DNA of 64,000 nucleotides, taken from contig CAYMOX010000015.1 of NCBI GenBank assembly GCA_964392245.1, forward strand, positions 1 to 64,000, in the 5' to 3' direction. Made by a program: the position numbers and the translations under genes. Under the pieces are notes generated by a model. The model had not been told where the DNA came from, made no database searches, and worked only from the letters and a program-made list of their open reading frames with translations. The stretch comes from JAAUUJ01 sp964392245 (GTDB lineage Bacteria; Cyanobacteriota; Cyanobacteriia; Thermostichales; Thermostichaceae). Positions 45,166-53,903 of the stretch are shown here, piece by piece (the first letter of the stretch is position 1; each line of letters starts with the position of its first letter).

Positions 45166-46230
45166 ATGTATTCATCAACTTTGCTAAAGTCTGATCCGCC
45201 TCAGCCCCAGGTCACTATTGTTGTGGTGCCACGAGAACGGTTTAGTCTAGCCCGGGCCTCACTGGAAAGTGTTTACACCCACACTCAGATCCCGTTTGAC
45301 CTGATTTACATCGACGGCCATTCTCCCCCGCATGTGCGCCGCTATTTGCAACAACAGGCTGAGGAACGGAGATTTCAGATCATTCGTACCGAGCACTATC
45401 TTTCTCCGAATCAGGCGCGCAATCTGGGGTGGAAGCAGGTTCGCACCCCGTATCTGGTGTTTCTGGACAACGATGTCATCGTCGCGCCCGGGTGGCTGCG
45501 ATCTCTGGTGGAGTGTGCGGAAACAACAGGGGCAGCGATTGTAGGCCCGCTGGTGTGTGAAGGGGAACCGATCCACCAGAAAGTCCACTGTGCCGGAGGA
45601 GAAAACCACATCTGGCAGGATCGCCTCGGTCATCGCCATCTGCGCGAGAAAATGTACAGCCAGGGAAAAACCGTGGATCAGGTGCGACCTCATCTGCAGA
45701 GGCAATCCACCGAACTGATCGAGTTTCACTGCATGCTGGTGCGCACCAACCTCAGAGATCAGGTGGGACTCCTGGATGAGGGGATGCTGAATACCAAAGA
45801 GCATCTGGATTTCTGCATGACAACCTTGCAGACGGAGCAGAGTGTCTATTTTGAACCCAGCAGTCTGGTGACCTATGTGCCTGGATCCCCTACCAGTTGG
45901 GGTGATCTGGTTTATTACCTGTTGCGCTGGAGTGATCAGTGGCAGCTGGCCAGTCTGGAGCATCTGCGCTGTAAATGGGGGCTGGCTGAAGATAGCTATT
46001 TCAAGACCAAACTGCAGAAGCTGGGGTGGCGGCGACGCATGACCATCTGGGCACCCCTGAACCGGAAACTCACCCGAGGACGTACCAGCCAGCGCCTGCA
46101 TCGCTGGGTTTTCGATCCTCTGGATCGGGTTCTGACTCGCTGGATCACGACAGGTCATCAACGACATTTGCCTGCCCCCGTCCCTTCTGCCCCGGTGAAT
46201 GAACCCGCCCTGACCGCAAGCCGGAGATAA
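45166..46230 (+). CDS. GT2-family glycosyltransferase
   Basis: The 354-residue protein has a GT-A core: VTIVVVPRERFSLARASLESVYTHTQIPFDLIYIDG, NQARNLGWKQVRTPYLVFLDNDVIVAPGW (the DND metal-binding motif of the DxD kind), and LDEGMLNTKEHLDFC. The C-terminal 90 residues are basic. ATG 45166 follows GGAG; a TTG 39 bases upstream is less likely. It precedes the ABC exporter genes by two bases and is likely co-translated. Confidence 0.85.
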   Translation: MYSSTLLKSDPPQPQVTIVVVPRERFSLARASLESVYTHTQIPFDLIYIDGHSPPHVRRYLQQQAEERRFQIIRTEHYLSPNQARNLGWKQVRTPYLVFLDNDVIVAPGWLRSLVECAETTGAAIVGPLVCEGEPIHQKVHCAGGENHIWQDRLGHRHLREKMYSQGKTVDQVRPHLQRQSTELIEFHCMLVRTNLRDQVGLLDEGMLNTKEHLDFCMTTLQTEQSVYFEPSSLVTYVPGSPTSWGDLVYYLLRWSDQWQLASLEHLRCKWGLAEDSYFKTKLQKLGWRRRMTIWAPLNRKLTRGRTSQRLHRWVFDPLDRVLTRWITTGHQRHLPAPVPSAPVNEPALTASRR

Positions 46231-46232
46231 CC

Positions 46233-47078
46233 ATGCTGGAGGAAGTGATCCACACACCTGAGAGCCCCTTGCGCCATCCCCTCCAGTTATTTCGGCAGAT
46301 GAGCACGGATCTGATGGCAAGTCGGGAACTGGCCTGGAGACTGATGGTGCGGGATATCAGTGCCCAGTACCGGGGATCGTTGCTGGGATTTGCCTGGGCC
46401 TTGATTCCGCCGGTGGTGATGGCGTTTAGTTTTTCCCTGGCCAGCGAAGCCCAAGTTTTCATCCCTGGACCCACAGATCTGCCCTACCCCGTCTATGTCA
46501 TGCTCAGCACTTCACTCTGGCAAACCTTTGTGGAGTCCATCAACGGTCCGATTCAGGCGGTGATGCGGGCCAAACCCATGCTGACGCGGGTGAACTTTCC
46601 ACGCGAAGCCATCATCCTGGCCAAGTTGGGAGAAGTGGGGTTCAACTTTGGCATGAAGCTGCTCCTGATCACAGCCCTGTTTTTGATCTACAACATTTCA
46701 GTAGGCTGGTCGGTGCTACTGGCACCTGTGGCTCTGATCCACCTGATCCTTTTAGGAATCGTGGTGGGCACGTTGCTGTCTCCGTTGGGAGCCCTGTACC
46801 AGGATGTGTCCAAAGGCTTGACTCTGGTGACTGGGTTCTGGCTATTTTTGACACCCGTGGTCTACTCGGTTCCAACTCAGGGCAACCTGGCATTGCTGGT
46901 GAGTCTCAATCCTGTCACCCCGCTGCTGGTCACCACACGGGAGCTGGCCACAACCGGGATCTTGACGCAAGCCATTCCTTTCTGGTGGGTGAGTGGACTG
47001 GTGTGGATCAGCCTGGTTCTGACCTGGATTGTATTTCGGCTGTCCATGCCCTATGTGATTGAGCGGGCAAGTTCCTGA
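46233..47078 (+). CDS. ABC-2-type polysaccharide exporter permease (Wzm-like)
   Basis: The 281-residue membrane protein has six helices in the ABC-2 layout (FGMKLLLITALFLIYNISVGWSVLLAPVALIHLILLGIVVGTLLSP, then FWLFLTPVVYSVP and NPVTPLLVTTRELATTG). RDISAQYRGSLLGFAWALIPPVVMAFSFSLA is the conserved N-terminal start. With the following ATPase it exports undecaprenyl-linked polysaccharide (O-antigen, teichoic or exopolymer). The GT2 stop is two bases before its ATG. Confidence 0.9.
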   Translation: MLEEVIHTPESPLRHPLQLFRQMSTDLMASRELAWRLMVRDISAQYRGSLLGFAWALIPPVVMAFSFSLASEAQVFIPGPTDLPYPVYVMLSTSLWQTFVESINGPIQAVMRAKPMLTRVNFPREAIILAKLGEVGFNFGMKLLLITALFLIYNISVGWSVLLAPVALIHLILLGIVVGTLLSPLGALYQDVSKGLTLVTGFWLFLTPVVYSVPTQGNLALLVSLNPVTPLLVTTRELATTGILTQAIPFWWVSGLVWISLVLTWIVFRLSMPYVIERASS

Positions 47079-47089
47079 GGAGGGTGTTG

Positions 47090-48388
47090 ATGATCGATGC
47101 TCCTGTCCTTTCCAGTCCCCCTGGGCAACAGGTTCAGCCCGAAGCCGTGATCCAGGCGGAAGGGATCAGTAAAAAGTTTTGCCGCCAGCTGCGGCGCTCG
47201 CTCTGGTACGGGATGCAGGATATTGCCACCGATTTACTAGGGGGATCTCGCTCTGGAGATCGCTTACGAGCCGGAGAGTTTTGGGCCTTACAGGATGTCA
47301 GTTTTCAGTTGCTGCCTGGTCAGGCACTGGGGTTGGTGGGATCCAATGGAGCGGGGAAAAGCACGTTGTTGCGGATCATCAGTGGTTTGATCAAACCGGA
47401 TCAGGGACGGGTGCGGGTGCGGGGACGGATGGCACCTTTAATTGCGTTGGGGGCTGGATTCAACCCGATTCTCACGGGCCGTGAAAACATCTATGCCAAT
47501 ATGTCAATCCTGGGCCTTTCCACCCGTCAGATTCAGGCTCGTTTTGATCAGGTGGTTGACTTTGCCGAAATCTGGGAGGCGATCGATGCTCCAGTGCAGA
47601 CCTACAGCTCCGGGATGACAGCACGGTTGGGGTTTGCCTGTGCGGTTCACATTGAACCCGACATTTTGCTGGTGGATGAAGTGCTGGCGGTGGGCGATGT
47701 CAAGTTTCGCATGAAGTGTTATCAACGTCTGGCTCGCCTCAAGGATCAGGGCACGGCCTTTATTCTGGTTTCCCACAACTCCAATGCGGTGCTCAATGTC
47801 TGCGATCAGTCCCTCTATTTAAAAAAAGGGCAGCTGGTGGGCAGTGGATCCACAGAAAGCGTTTTACAACAGTATGAAGCGGATCTCAGCCTGGGGGAAG
47901 GGCAGCCACAAGAGGGAGTTCTACGCCTACCTGCAAAAGATCCAGATCAGAGCCTGGGCGTGGATATCACGGCTCTGGGATTCCAGGATGCTGCTGGGGG
48001 CTGGGAAAGATCTCCAGCCACAGGAGAGGCCACGACGCTCTGTATTGAAGTTCTAAGTCACCACCCTGTGGAGCGGGCTAACGTTGGGGTGATGATCTCG
48101 GCCCTGGCTGGTGAAAGTGAGCGTGTTTTAACCCTCACCTGTGCAGCGGATGAGGACTACCTACGGTTACCTCTGGGCCTTTCCCAGATCAAGATGCATC
48201 TGCCCCACCTGGGCCTATTGCCAGGAACCTACAACCTCAAGGTTTACATTAAGGAAGGGATCGGTTCGTTTGACATCATTGAGTCCTTTCGCTTCACCGT
48301 TCAACCTGGAAAACTAGTGAGCCAGTCTCTCTATTATCAACCGCATTCCTGGCAGGTGATCAATAGCCTCATCCACTTGGACAGTTGA
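47090..48388 (+). CDS. ABC exporter ATPase with C-terminal carbohydrate-binding domain (Wzt-like)
   Basis: The 432-residue protein has Walker A GSNGAGKST (about residue 84), a Wzt-style signature region (TYSSGMTARLGFACAVHIEPDILLVDEVLAVGD) and Walker B in the same stretch. The last 170 residues (LGVDITALGFQDAAGGW onward) are an all-beta Wzt C-terminal domain, which in O-antigen exporters recognises the modified terminus of the finished chain. ATG 47090 follows GAGGAGG; a GTG six bases earlier overlaps it. It pairs with the permease just upstream. Confidence 0.9.
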   Translation: MIDAPVLSSPPGQQVQPEAVIQAEGISKKFCRQLRRSLWYGMQDIATDLLGGSRSGDRLRAGEFWALQDVSFQLLPGQALGLVGSNGAGKSTLLRIISGLIKPDQGRVRVRGRMAPLIALGAGFNPILTGRENIYANMSILGLSTRQIQARFDQVVDFAEIWEAIDAPVQTYSSGMTARLGFACAVHIEPDILLVDEVLAVGDVKFRMKCYQRLARLKDQGTAFILVSHNSNAVLNVCDQSLYLKKGQLVGSGSTESVLQQYEADLSLGEGQPQEGVLRLPAKDPDQSLGVDITALGFQDAAGGWERSPATGEATTLCIEVLSHHPVERANVGVMISALAGESERVLTLTCAADEDYLRLPLGLSQIKMHLPHLGLLPGTYNLKVYIKEGIGSFDIIESFRFTVQPGKLVSQSLYYQPHSWQVINSLIHLDS

Positions 48389-48600
48389 TCCTGAACTCTC
48401 GTTTTCTCAAATTTGCTTATGGAATACATGGAGTTTCTCAATTACATGACAAGCAGTTGAGTGCTCCTTATTGAACGACTATCTTCTCTACAGATCTCAG
48501 CATAAGAAAGAAGGATCCAGCAAGGGAACCGGATCCTCAATAGCGATTGGTGAGATCATGCGTTAAACTTCTAAATATAACTATATATCGATATTGCAGG

Positions 48601-49947
48601 CTAGAACAGCACAGCTTGACACACATCTTCAAGAGCCTCCATAAACAGATCTACTTCTGATGACTGTAGACAGAGGGGGGGGCGTATTTTCAGGACATTC
48701 CCAAAGCTTCCAGCAGCCCCCACCAGAATCTGCTTCTCTTCACAAAGGGCATTAATGACTTGCGTCGCCCTGCCTACATCAGCCCTACCGCTTTCGGGAT
48801 CAACAATATCTACTCCCAGGTAGAGCCCTGCACCCCTCACTTCTCCTATCACCGGGCAGTGGGTTGATAAGTCCTCTACCCCTGAACGCAGTTTAGTCCC
48901 TATCCGGGCAGCATGTTCTGCAAGACCCTCTTCCTCAATCACTTCCAGGACAGCCAGACCCGCTGCCGCCGCAACAGGATTGCCTGCAAAAGTATTGAAG
49001 TATCCAAACTGTTCGCTGAAACGCTGGAGATATTTTGGACGGGTAATGATCCCTGCTAGAGGAAAGCCATTCCCCATCGGTTTGCCCAGGGTTACCAAAT
49101 CGGGGATCGTGTCATGTCGTTCAAAACCCCACATCATCCCTGTACGACCAAACCCTGGCTGTACCTCATCAGCAATCCATAATCCACCTGCCTCATGAAC
49201 CACGTTCACAGCCGCTTGCAAACATCCTGGCGGATCAGCATAAACACCATCGCTGGAGAAAATTGTATCCACCAATAGCCCTGCAAAGGGAATTCCTGCT
49301 TGTTGAAGATCATGGATTTGAGTAGCCACTGCCCTTGCAAACCCTGTCCCGACATCTGAACCATAGTGGAGAGGATCTGGAGGAGGCACTGTGCGGACGT
49401 GAACTGGCAATGATCCCTGGCGGTAAGAGGATGGTGAAACTGCTGTGACCGCTGTCGTGTTGCCGTGGTAAGCATTGCTGGATACAACAAAACCATCTCC
49501 CCCTGTTACACAACGAACGAGACGCAGCGCTAGATCATTACTCTCGCTGCCTGTACAGGTAAGTACCAGATTTGATAGGTCGGCGGGAAATAAGGACAGC
49601 AACTTCTCTGCGTAATCGTGGAGGAGCTCATAGAGATAACGACTATTAATGTTCAACTTCTGAACCTGATTGCATATTGCCTCAGTAACTCGGGGATGGC
49701 AGTGCCCAACTGAAAGAACATTATTGTAAAGATCTAGGTAGCGATTACCATCGGCAGTAAAGATCGAGCAGCCTGTAGCGCTGACAACATGCAGAGGACG
49801 TTGATAGAAAAGAACTGAGGTGGCCCCAAAGCTTTGTTGCCGCCTTTGTAAAAGTTTATCTACATCAGTTTTCAAGGTAGAAACATCTACAGATCCTGAA
49901 GTGAATGCATTCAGGGCTAGTATTTCCTGTTTATCTTTCATACTCAT
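48601..49947 (-). CDS. Class III PLP-dependent aminotransferase-fold enzyme, probable phospho-lyase
   Basis: The 448-residue enzyme has the PLP class III fold: TCTGSESNDLALRLVRCVTGGD, WIADEVQPGFGRTG (Asp to pyridine N) and the Schiff-base lysine in LVTLGKPMGNGFPLAG (about residue 290). The GKPMGNG context resembles AGXT2L/ETNPPL enzymes, which eliminate phosphate and ammonia from phosphoethanolamine or phosphohydroxylysine, rather than simple transaminases. Context supports this: the neighbouring gene is an APH-fold kinase five bases upstream (GAGG spans the gap) and an importer lies beyond. Substrate is inferred only; transaminase action remains an alternative. Confidence 0.82.
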   Translation of the reverse strand: MSMKDKQEILALNAFTSGSVDVSTLKTDVDKLLQRRQQSFGATSVLFYQRPLHVVSATGCSIFTADGNRYLDLYNNVLSVGHCHPRVTEAICNQVQKLNINSRYLYELLHDYAEKLLSLFPADLSNLVLTCTGSESNDLALRLVRCVTGGDGFVVSSNAYHGNTTAVTAVSPSSYRQGSLPVHVRTVPPPDPLHYGSDVGTGFARAVATQIHDLQQAGIPFAGLLVDTIFSSDGVYADPPGCLQAAVNVVHEAGGLWIADEVQPGFGRTGMMWGFERHDTIPDLVTLGKPMGNGFPLAGIITRPKYLQRFSEQFGYFNTFAGNPVAAAAGLAVLEVIEEEGLAEHAARIGTKLRSGVEDLSTHCPVIGEVRGAGLYLGVDIVDPESGRADVGRATQVINALCEEKQILVGAAGSFGNVLKIRPPLCLQSSEVDLFMEALEDVCQAVLF

Positions 49948-49952
49948 GATCC

Positions 49953-50942
49953 TCAGGCGTAATGGTGGAGAAAATTTTCAGCTAGTTCTAACGTTCCAAA
50001 GGTGTAGGATTCTCCCAGCTCCTGAGCTGTCGGCGTTTCAGCATGGGAAGCGATCCAGGCAGTTAAAAAGATTCGACGCAGCATGACCAGAATAGGTATT
50101 TGAGCTATCTGATCATCTGTCAGCGGGAGCTGAGTCCGGTAACCCTCCACCCAAGCTGCTTGTAAATCCAAAAGATAAGGTTGATGTTCGATAAATGATA
50201 CTGCTGCAGCAAAGTCGTAAAGGAACCAGCTAAATCCACAATCATCAAAATCGATGACCTGTATTTCATCATCATTCACAAGTAAGTTGGCAAGTCGAAG
50301 ATCGGCGTGAATAAGACCAAAATTTTCTGGCTGACTCAGAGGCTCTAACCTTTTGCGCAAGATCTCGGCAGTATATTCCAACAGCTTCTGTCCTTCAGGC
50401 GTAAGACCTAATCCTGCTCGATAATCACCCCATAGCTGAACTTTCCCAAGTGTCGTCTCAAAGTTCCAGACCTTGCGCTTAAATGAGGTGGGTAAATGCC
50501 AGGAGCGGGTATGATTGTGAAGTCTAGCAGTGATCACGCCTAGATCATGAAACTGACTGACCAGATCCCCAGATTCAGAAGGCATCTCTCCATCCAGGAA
50601 CTCAAAACCGACTACGTAGCGAAGTGTATTCCCATGCTCAATTTCCCCGATTAATTTCCCGTTCTTTAAGGGAATAACTCCTGGGGTTTTTACCTTCTGG
50701 TCTTTTCTGATTGCATCAATCCAAAGCAATTCTGATTCTATTTCCTGTCGGCTATGATAACCAGGGCGATGTATACGGAAGACAAGATCCTGATTAAGTC
50801 CTGTATTCTTTACCAGAAAAGTAGCATTTTCTGAGATATTGAGCAAAGTTAGCTCTGCAGCAGGATCTACACCCCAAGCTGGCAATAATTGATAAAGTCT
50901 ATTTTGAATTTGCTCAAGAAAGTCAGTGCTATACATTGGCAT
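49953..50942 (-). CDS. APH-fold small-molecule kinase (hydroxylysine/homoserine kinase-like)
   Basis: The 329-residue protein has a protein-kinase-like fold: FRIHRPGYHSRQEIESELLWIDAI (about residues 70-95), Brenner motif LIHADLRLANLLV (catalytic Asp, Asn; about residue 230) and VIDFDDCGFSW (DFD metal site). Such kinases include hydroxylysine, homoserine-type II and aminoglycoside kinases. ATG 50942 is chosen; a frame starting at 51158 is far longer and overlaps the permease. It lies between the importer and the phospho-lyase-like gene, so it probably phosphorylates the imported compound. Confidence 0.82.
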   Translation of the reverse strand: MPMYSTDFLEQIQNRLYQLLPAWGVDPAAELTLLNISENATFLVKNTGLNQDLVFRIHRPGYHSRQEIESELLWIDAIRKDQKVKTPGVIPLKNGKLIGEIEHGNTLRYVVGFEFLDGEMPSESGDLVSQFHDLGVITARLHNHTRSWHLPTSFKRKVWNFETTLGKVQLWGDYRAGLGLTPEGQKLLEYTAEILRKRLEPLSQPENFGLIHADLRLANLLVNDDEIQVIDFDDCGFSWFLYDFAAAVSFIEHQPYLLDLQAAWVEGYRTQLPLTDDQIAQIPILVMLRRIFLTAWIASHAETPTAQELGESYTFGTLELAENFLHHYA

Positions 50943-51010
50943 CTCATCCTCTGTATCAGGGCTCGTTGGTAAGCAACTCCAACATGCATTTGAAGTGTAC
51001 TGATCATTTG

Positions 51011-51823
51011 TCAAGGAGAATGATGAAGTTGATAACGACGGATCAGCGCAAATACTAATCCACTTGTAAGCAAAATGATCGCTGCACTCAGGGTTGACAT
51101 GGTTCCCAGCGCTGGCACCATTGGTGTATATCCTGCCACCATTTTGCTGTAGAGCCACTTGGGAATGGTGGAATCAGCTCCAGAGGTGTACAGTGACAGC
51201 GGGAAATTACTCCAGGACAACAGAAAAGAAAAGAGAATCCCTGACCAAACACCTGGCCAGAGTAAGGGTAATGTAACCTCTCTGAGAACTTGCCAGCGCG
51301 AACAACCCAGATCGTAGGCTGCCTCCTCTAAACTGGCGTCAAACCCATAGACCTGGATAGCCATGACCAGCGTTGCGACCGGAGCTATCCAGACGAGATG
51401 AGCAAAGATTGCTGTGCGCCAGGAAGTTTCGATTCCCAAAGCGTTGAAGGATAAAAGTAACGCCAGTCCGAGCACGGGTTGTGGAAAAAAAATAGGCAGG
51501 ATCAGCATTTTTTGAAAGAGCTTGCGCCCCCGCCACTCAAAACGCGCAAACGCCAGAGCCCCGCAGAAGGCAATCACTACAGAAAGGATAGTAACAAACA
51601 TGGCAATCAGAAGAGAATTAATCAGTAATGTATGGATCTCTATGGAGTCAAGTGTTTGCTGCCACCATTGAGTAGAAAATGCACGAATAGGAAAAATAAA
51701 ATAACGACCTTTAGAAAAGCTGGCTAGAGCAGTGCAGACCAATGGTAAATAAAGAATCAGGATAACGACTCCCGTCCATACCCAGATAAGAAACTCGGCC
51801 CGTTGCTGATTGAGGGATTTCAT
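51011..51823 (-). CDS. PotC-like ABC importer permease
   Basis: The 270-residue inner-membrane protein has six helices and the EAA loop ASLEEAAYDLGCSRWQVLREVTLPLLWPG (about residues 175-205), which docks to the ATPase. It belongs to the PotC subfamily of polyamine/opine-type importers. It follows the PotB-like permease by 28 bases in the operon. Confidence 0.92.
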   Translation of the reverse strand: MKSLNQQRAEFLIWVWTGVVILILYLPLVCTALASFSKGRYFIFPIRAFSTQWWQQTLDSIEIHTLLINSLLIAMFVTILSVVIAFCGALAFARFEWRGRKLFQKMLILPIFFPQPVLGLALLLSFNALGIETSWRTAIFAHLVWIAPVATLVMAIQVYGFDASLEEAAYDLGCSRWQVLREVTLPLLWPGVWSGILFSFLLSWSNFPLSLYTSGADSTIPKWLYSKMVAGYTPMVPALGTMSTLSAAIILLTSGLVFALIRRYQLHHSP

Positions 51824-51851
51824 AGCTCCTCGATTTTCATAGATCTTCAGT

Positions 51852-52760
51852 TCACGTCGAGTGTTTGCCCAGAAGGCGATCTAGATCAACTTTAGAAAAG
51901 ATGGCAATAATGAGCGCGCCGATCCATAGCATTAGCAAAACGGAAAGGGCAGATCCTGACGGCCAATTCTGGGCATAGGTAAAGGCATTCTCTATGTCAT
52001 GAGCAATGACGATCACAGACTGCCCCCCTAAAATACGAGCTTCCGTCAAGGCGCCGATGGCCAGGACAAAGGTGAGTAATATTCCGATTAAGATTCCGGG
52101 CATTGCCAGAGGCAGTTCCACCTCCCGCCAGATCTGCCAGCGTTTAGCTCCCAAATCGGCAGCAGCATCATAGAGATCCCGAGGAACCATTGCCAGTCCT
52201 AAGGTGACAGGAAAAAGCATGAAAGGAACATAGGCATAGACCATTCCTGCCAGCGTCATTCCTGCCTGGTACAGGACCTCCGGTCCCCCCTGCCATCCCA
52301 ACGCCTTGAGTGTCCCATCCAGCACTCCATCCTTAATAAAAAAAAGTACCCACCCATGCAGGCGAACATTTTCAGAGATAAAAAGAGGAAAGACGAACAG
52401 GTTGGTAATCAGACCAGCCCAGCGCCCGAAAACACGGTTCAAGCCATAGGCAATAGGATAGGTAAACAGAACTAACAGACAACAGGTAGCGAGTGCAAAA
52501 CCATTGGACCATAGAAAAGATCTCCAGATGGTATTATCCAGCCTCAACAGTTCACGGTAGTTAATTAGCGTGAAGGACTGAAGTACCTCAAAGCTACGGG
52601 GAGTCGCCAACGAGTAAGCCACAATCACCCCTAAAGGTAAAATGAAGCCTACTCCCAGCAGAATCAGGCTTGGCAGCGACCAGATCTGTCCAGGAGAAAG
52701 GGTGGGTAAGGGAAAAGTCCTCTCATGTAGTTCTGCTGAAGATGATAAAGTTTTTGTCAT
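51852..52760 (-). CDS. PotB-like ABC importer permease
   Basis: The 302-residue membrane protein has six helices (first: SLPSLILLGVGFILPLGVIVAYSL) and EAA-type loop RDLYDAAADLGAKRWQIWREVELPLAMPG. ATG 52760 follows the potA-like stop by two bases, so translation is coupled; a start 39 bases upstream would overlap that gene and is rejected. It pairs with the PotC-like gene. Confidence 0.92.
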   Translation of the reverse strand: MTKTLSSSAELHERTFPLPTLSPGQIWSLPSLILLGVGFILPLGVIVAYSLATPRSFEVLQSFTLINYRELLRLDNTIWRSFLWSNGFALATCCLLVLFTYPIAYGLNRVFGRWAGLITNLFVFPLFISENVRLHGWVLFFIKDGVLDGTLKALGWQGGPEVLYQAGMTLAGMVYAYVPFMLFPVTLGLAMVPRDLYDAAADLGAKRWQIWREVELPLAMPGILIGILLTFVLAIGALTEARILGGQSVIVIAHDIENAFTYAQNWPSGSALSVLLMLWIGALIIAIFSKVDLDRLLGKHST

Positions 52761-52762
52761 GA

Positions 52763-53884
52763 TTATTTCACCACCGTGATCGCATCCCGGGCATCCCATC
52801 CTAAGGTGATCTGGCTCTGTGAGGATGTGTCAAATGCTTGCGCACGTGAAACTTCAACCAGCATCAGTTTGTCTCCAACCTTTACTTGATATTGAATGCG
52901 GGAGCCCAAACTGTATTCATTGCAGATCTCTCCAATAAGAGTATTATCTGCAGTTTCATGAGGACGTAGAAGTCGTAAATATTCGGGTCGAATCACTACA
53001 TGCGCGGAGCGGGCCTCTGGATCATTGCGAGGTGGAAGAACATGAAAGGCTCCAGGGACATCCTCTCCTGACCAAAGGGAATCTGCTTGCCTGCGGCTCA
53101 CCTCAATAACATTGACTTCCCCCATGAATTCCGCCACAAACCGATCGACTGGACGCTCATAAATTTCTTCGGGTGGACCGACCTGAATCAACCTTCCCTG
53201 GCGCATGACTGCAATCCGATCAGACATCACCATGGCTTCTTCCAGGGAGTGGGTAATATAGATAAAGGTTTTGCCTGTCGCTTGATGGAGATCCTTGAGT
53301 TCCTTTTCCAGGATCTTTTTTAATTTATAGTCAATGGCAGAAAGAGGCTCATCAAAAAGTAAGACTTCCGGATCAAAAGCCAGTGCTCGGGCCAGCGCAA
53401 CCCTTTGTTTTTCTCCTCCAGAACAGCGCATGACATTCTTGCGATAGTAATTTTCGGGCAAACGTACGATAGCCATCAGCTCTAATGCTCGACGACGGCG
53501 CTCAGGAACATTCACTCCTCGGACTTTCAGAGGGAATTCAATATTTTCCCCCACAGTTTTATGGGGAAAGAGGGCTAGGGACTGAAAAACTAAACAGGTA
53601 GGACGCAAGTTTGGAGGCAGGTCATTGATACGATTTCCTCTCAAACTAATCATTCCCTGAGAGGGTGCTTCCATGCCCGCCAGCATCCGCAGTAACGTGG
53701 TTTTGCCAGATCCTGAGGGACCCACCACAGTTAGGAATTCGCCTTCGTAGACATCCAAATCTGTTTTCTGGACAGCCACAAATAGGCCAAACATCTTGGT
53801 CACCCCGACCAATTGCAGGATCGGTGCTGAGGAATGACTGCTCTGGGGACGAACCCCCTGACACTGTAATCCGATAGTCTCCAC
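52763..53884 (-). CDS. PotA-like ABC importer ATPase
   Basis: The 373-residue protein has Walker A GPSGSGKTTLLRMLAG (about residue 55), signature MRCSGGEKQRVALARALAFDPEVLLFDEPLSAIDYK and H-loop ITHSLEEAMVMSDRIAVMRQG. The last 100 residues form a TOBE/OB-type regulatory domain (VVIRPEYLRLL). It powers the PotB/PotC pair. The signature has MRCSGGEKQR instead of the usual LSGGQQQR. Confidence 0.93.
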   Translation of the reverse strand: METIGLQCQGVRPQSSHSSAPILQLVGVTKMFGLFVAVQKTDLDVYEGEFLTVVGPSGSGKTTLLRMLAGMEAPSQGMISLRGNRINDLPPNLRPTCLVFQSLALFPHKTVGENIEFPLKVRGVNVPERRRRALELMAIVRLPENYYRKNVMRCSGGEKQRVALARALAFDPEVLLFDEPLSAIDYKLKKILEKELKDLHQATGKTFIYITHSLEEAMVMSDRIAVMRQGRLIQVGPPEEIYERPVDRFVAEFMGEVNVIEVSRRQADSLWSGEDVPGAFHVLPPRNDPEARSAHVVIRPEYLRLLRPHETADNTLIGEICNEYSLGSRIQYQVKVGDKLMLVEVSRAQAFDTSSQSQITLGWDARDAITVVK

Positions 53885-53903
53885 AGGCTACTACCCCTCT
53901 GCG

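Noticed and set aside
45259..46320. A 353-codon open frame on the minus strand opposite the GT2 gene
   Set aside because: It is antisense to a gene with clear GT-A motifs and has no family features or ribosome site. Codon bias of the real gene leaves this frame open.
48511..48541. GGATCC inverted repeat downstream of the Wzt-like gene
   Set aside because: It could form a 7-bp stem, but there is no T-run, and GGATCC is so common here that chance pairing is likely.
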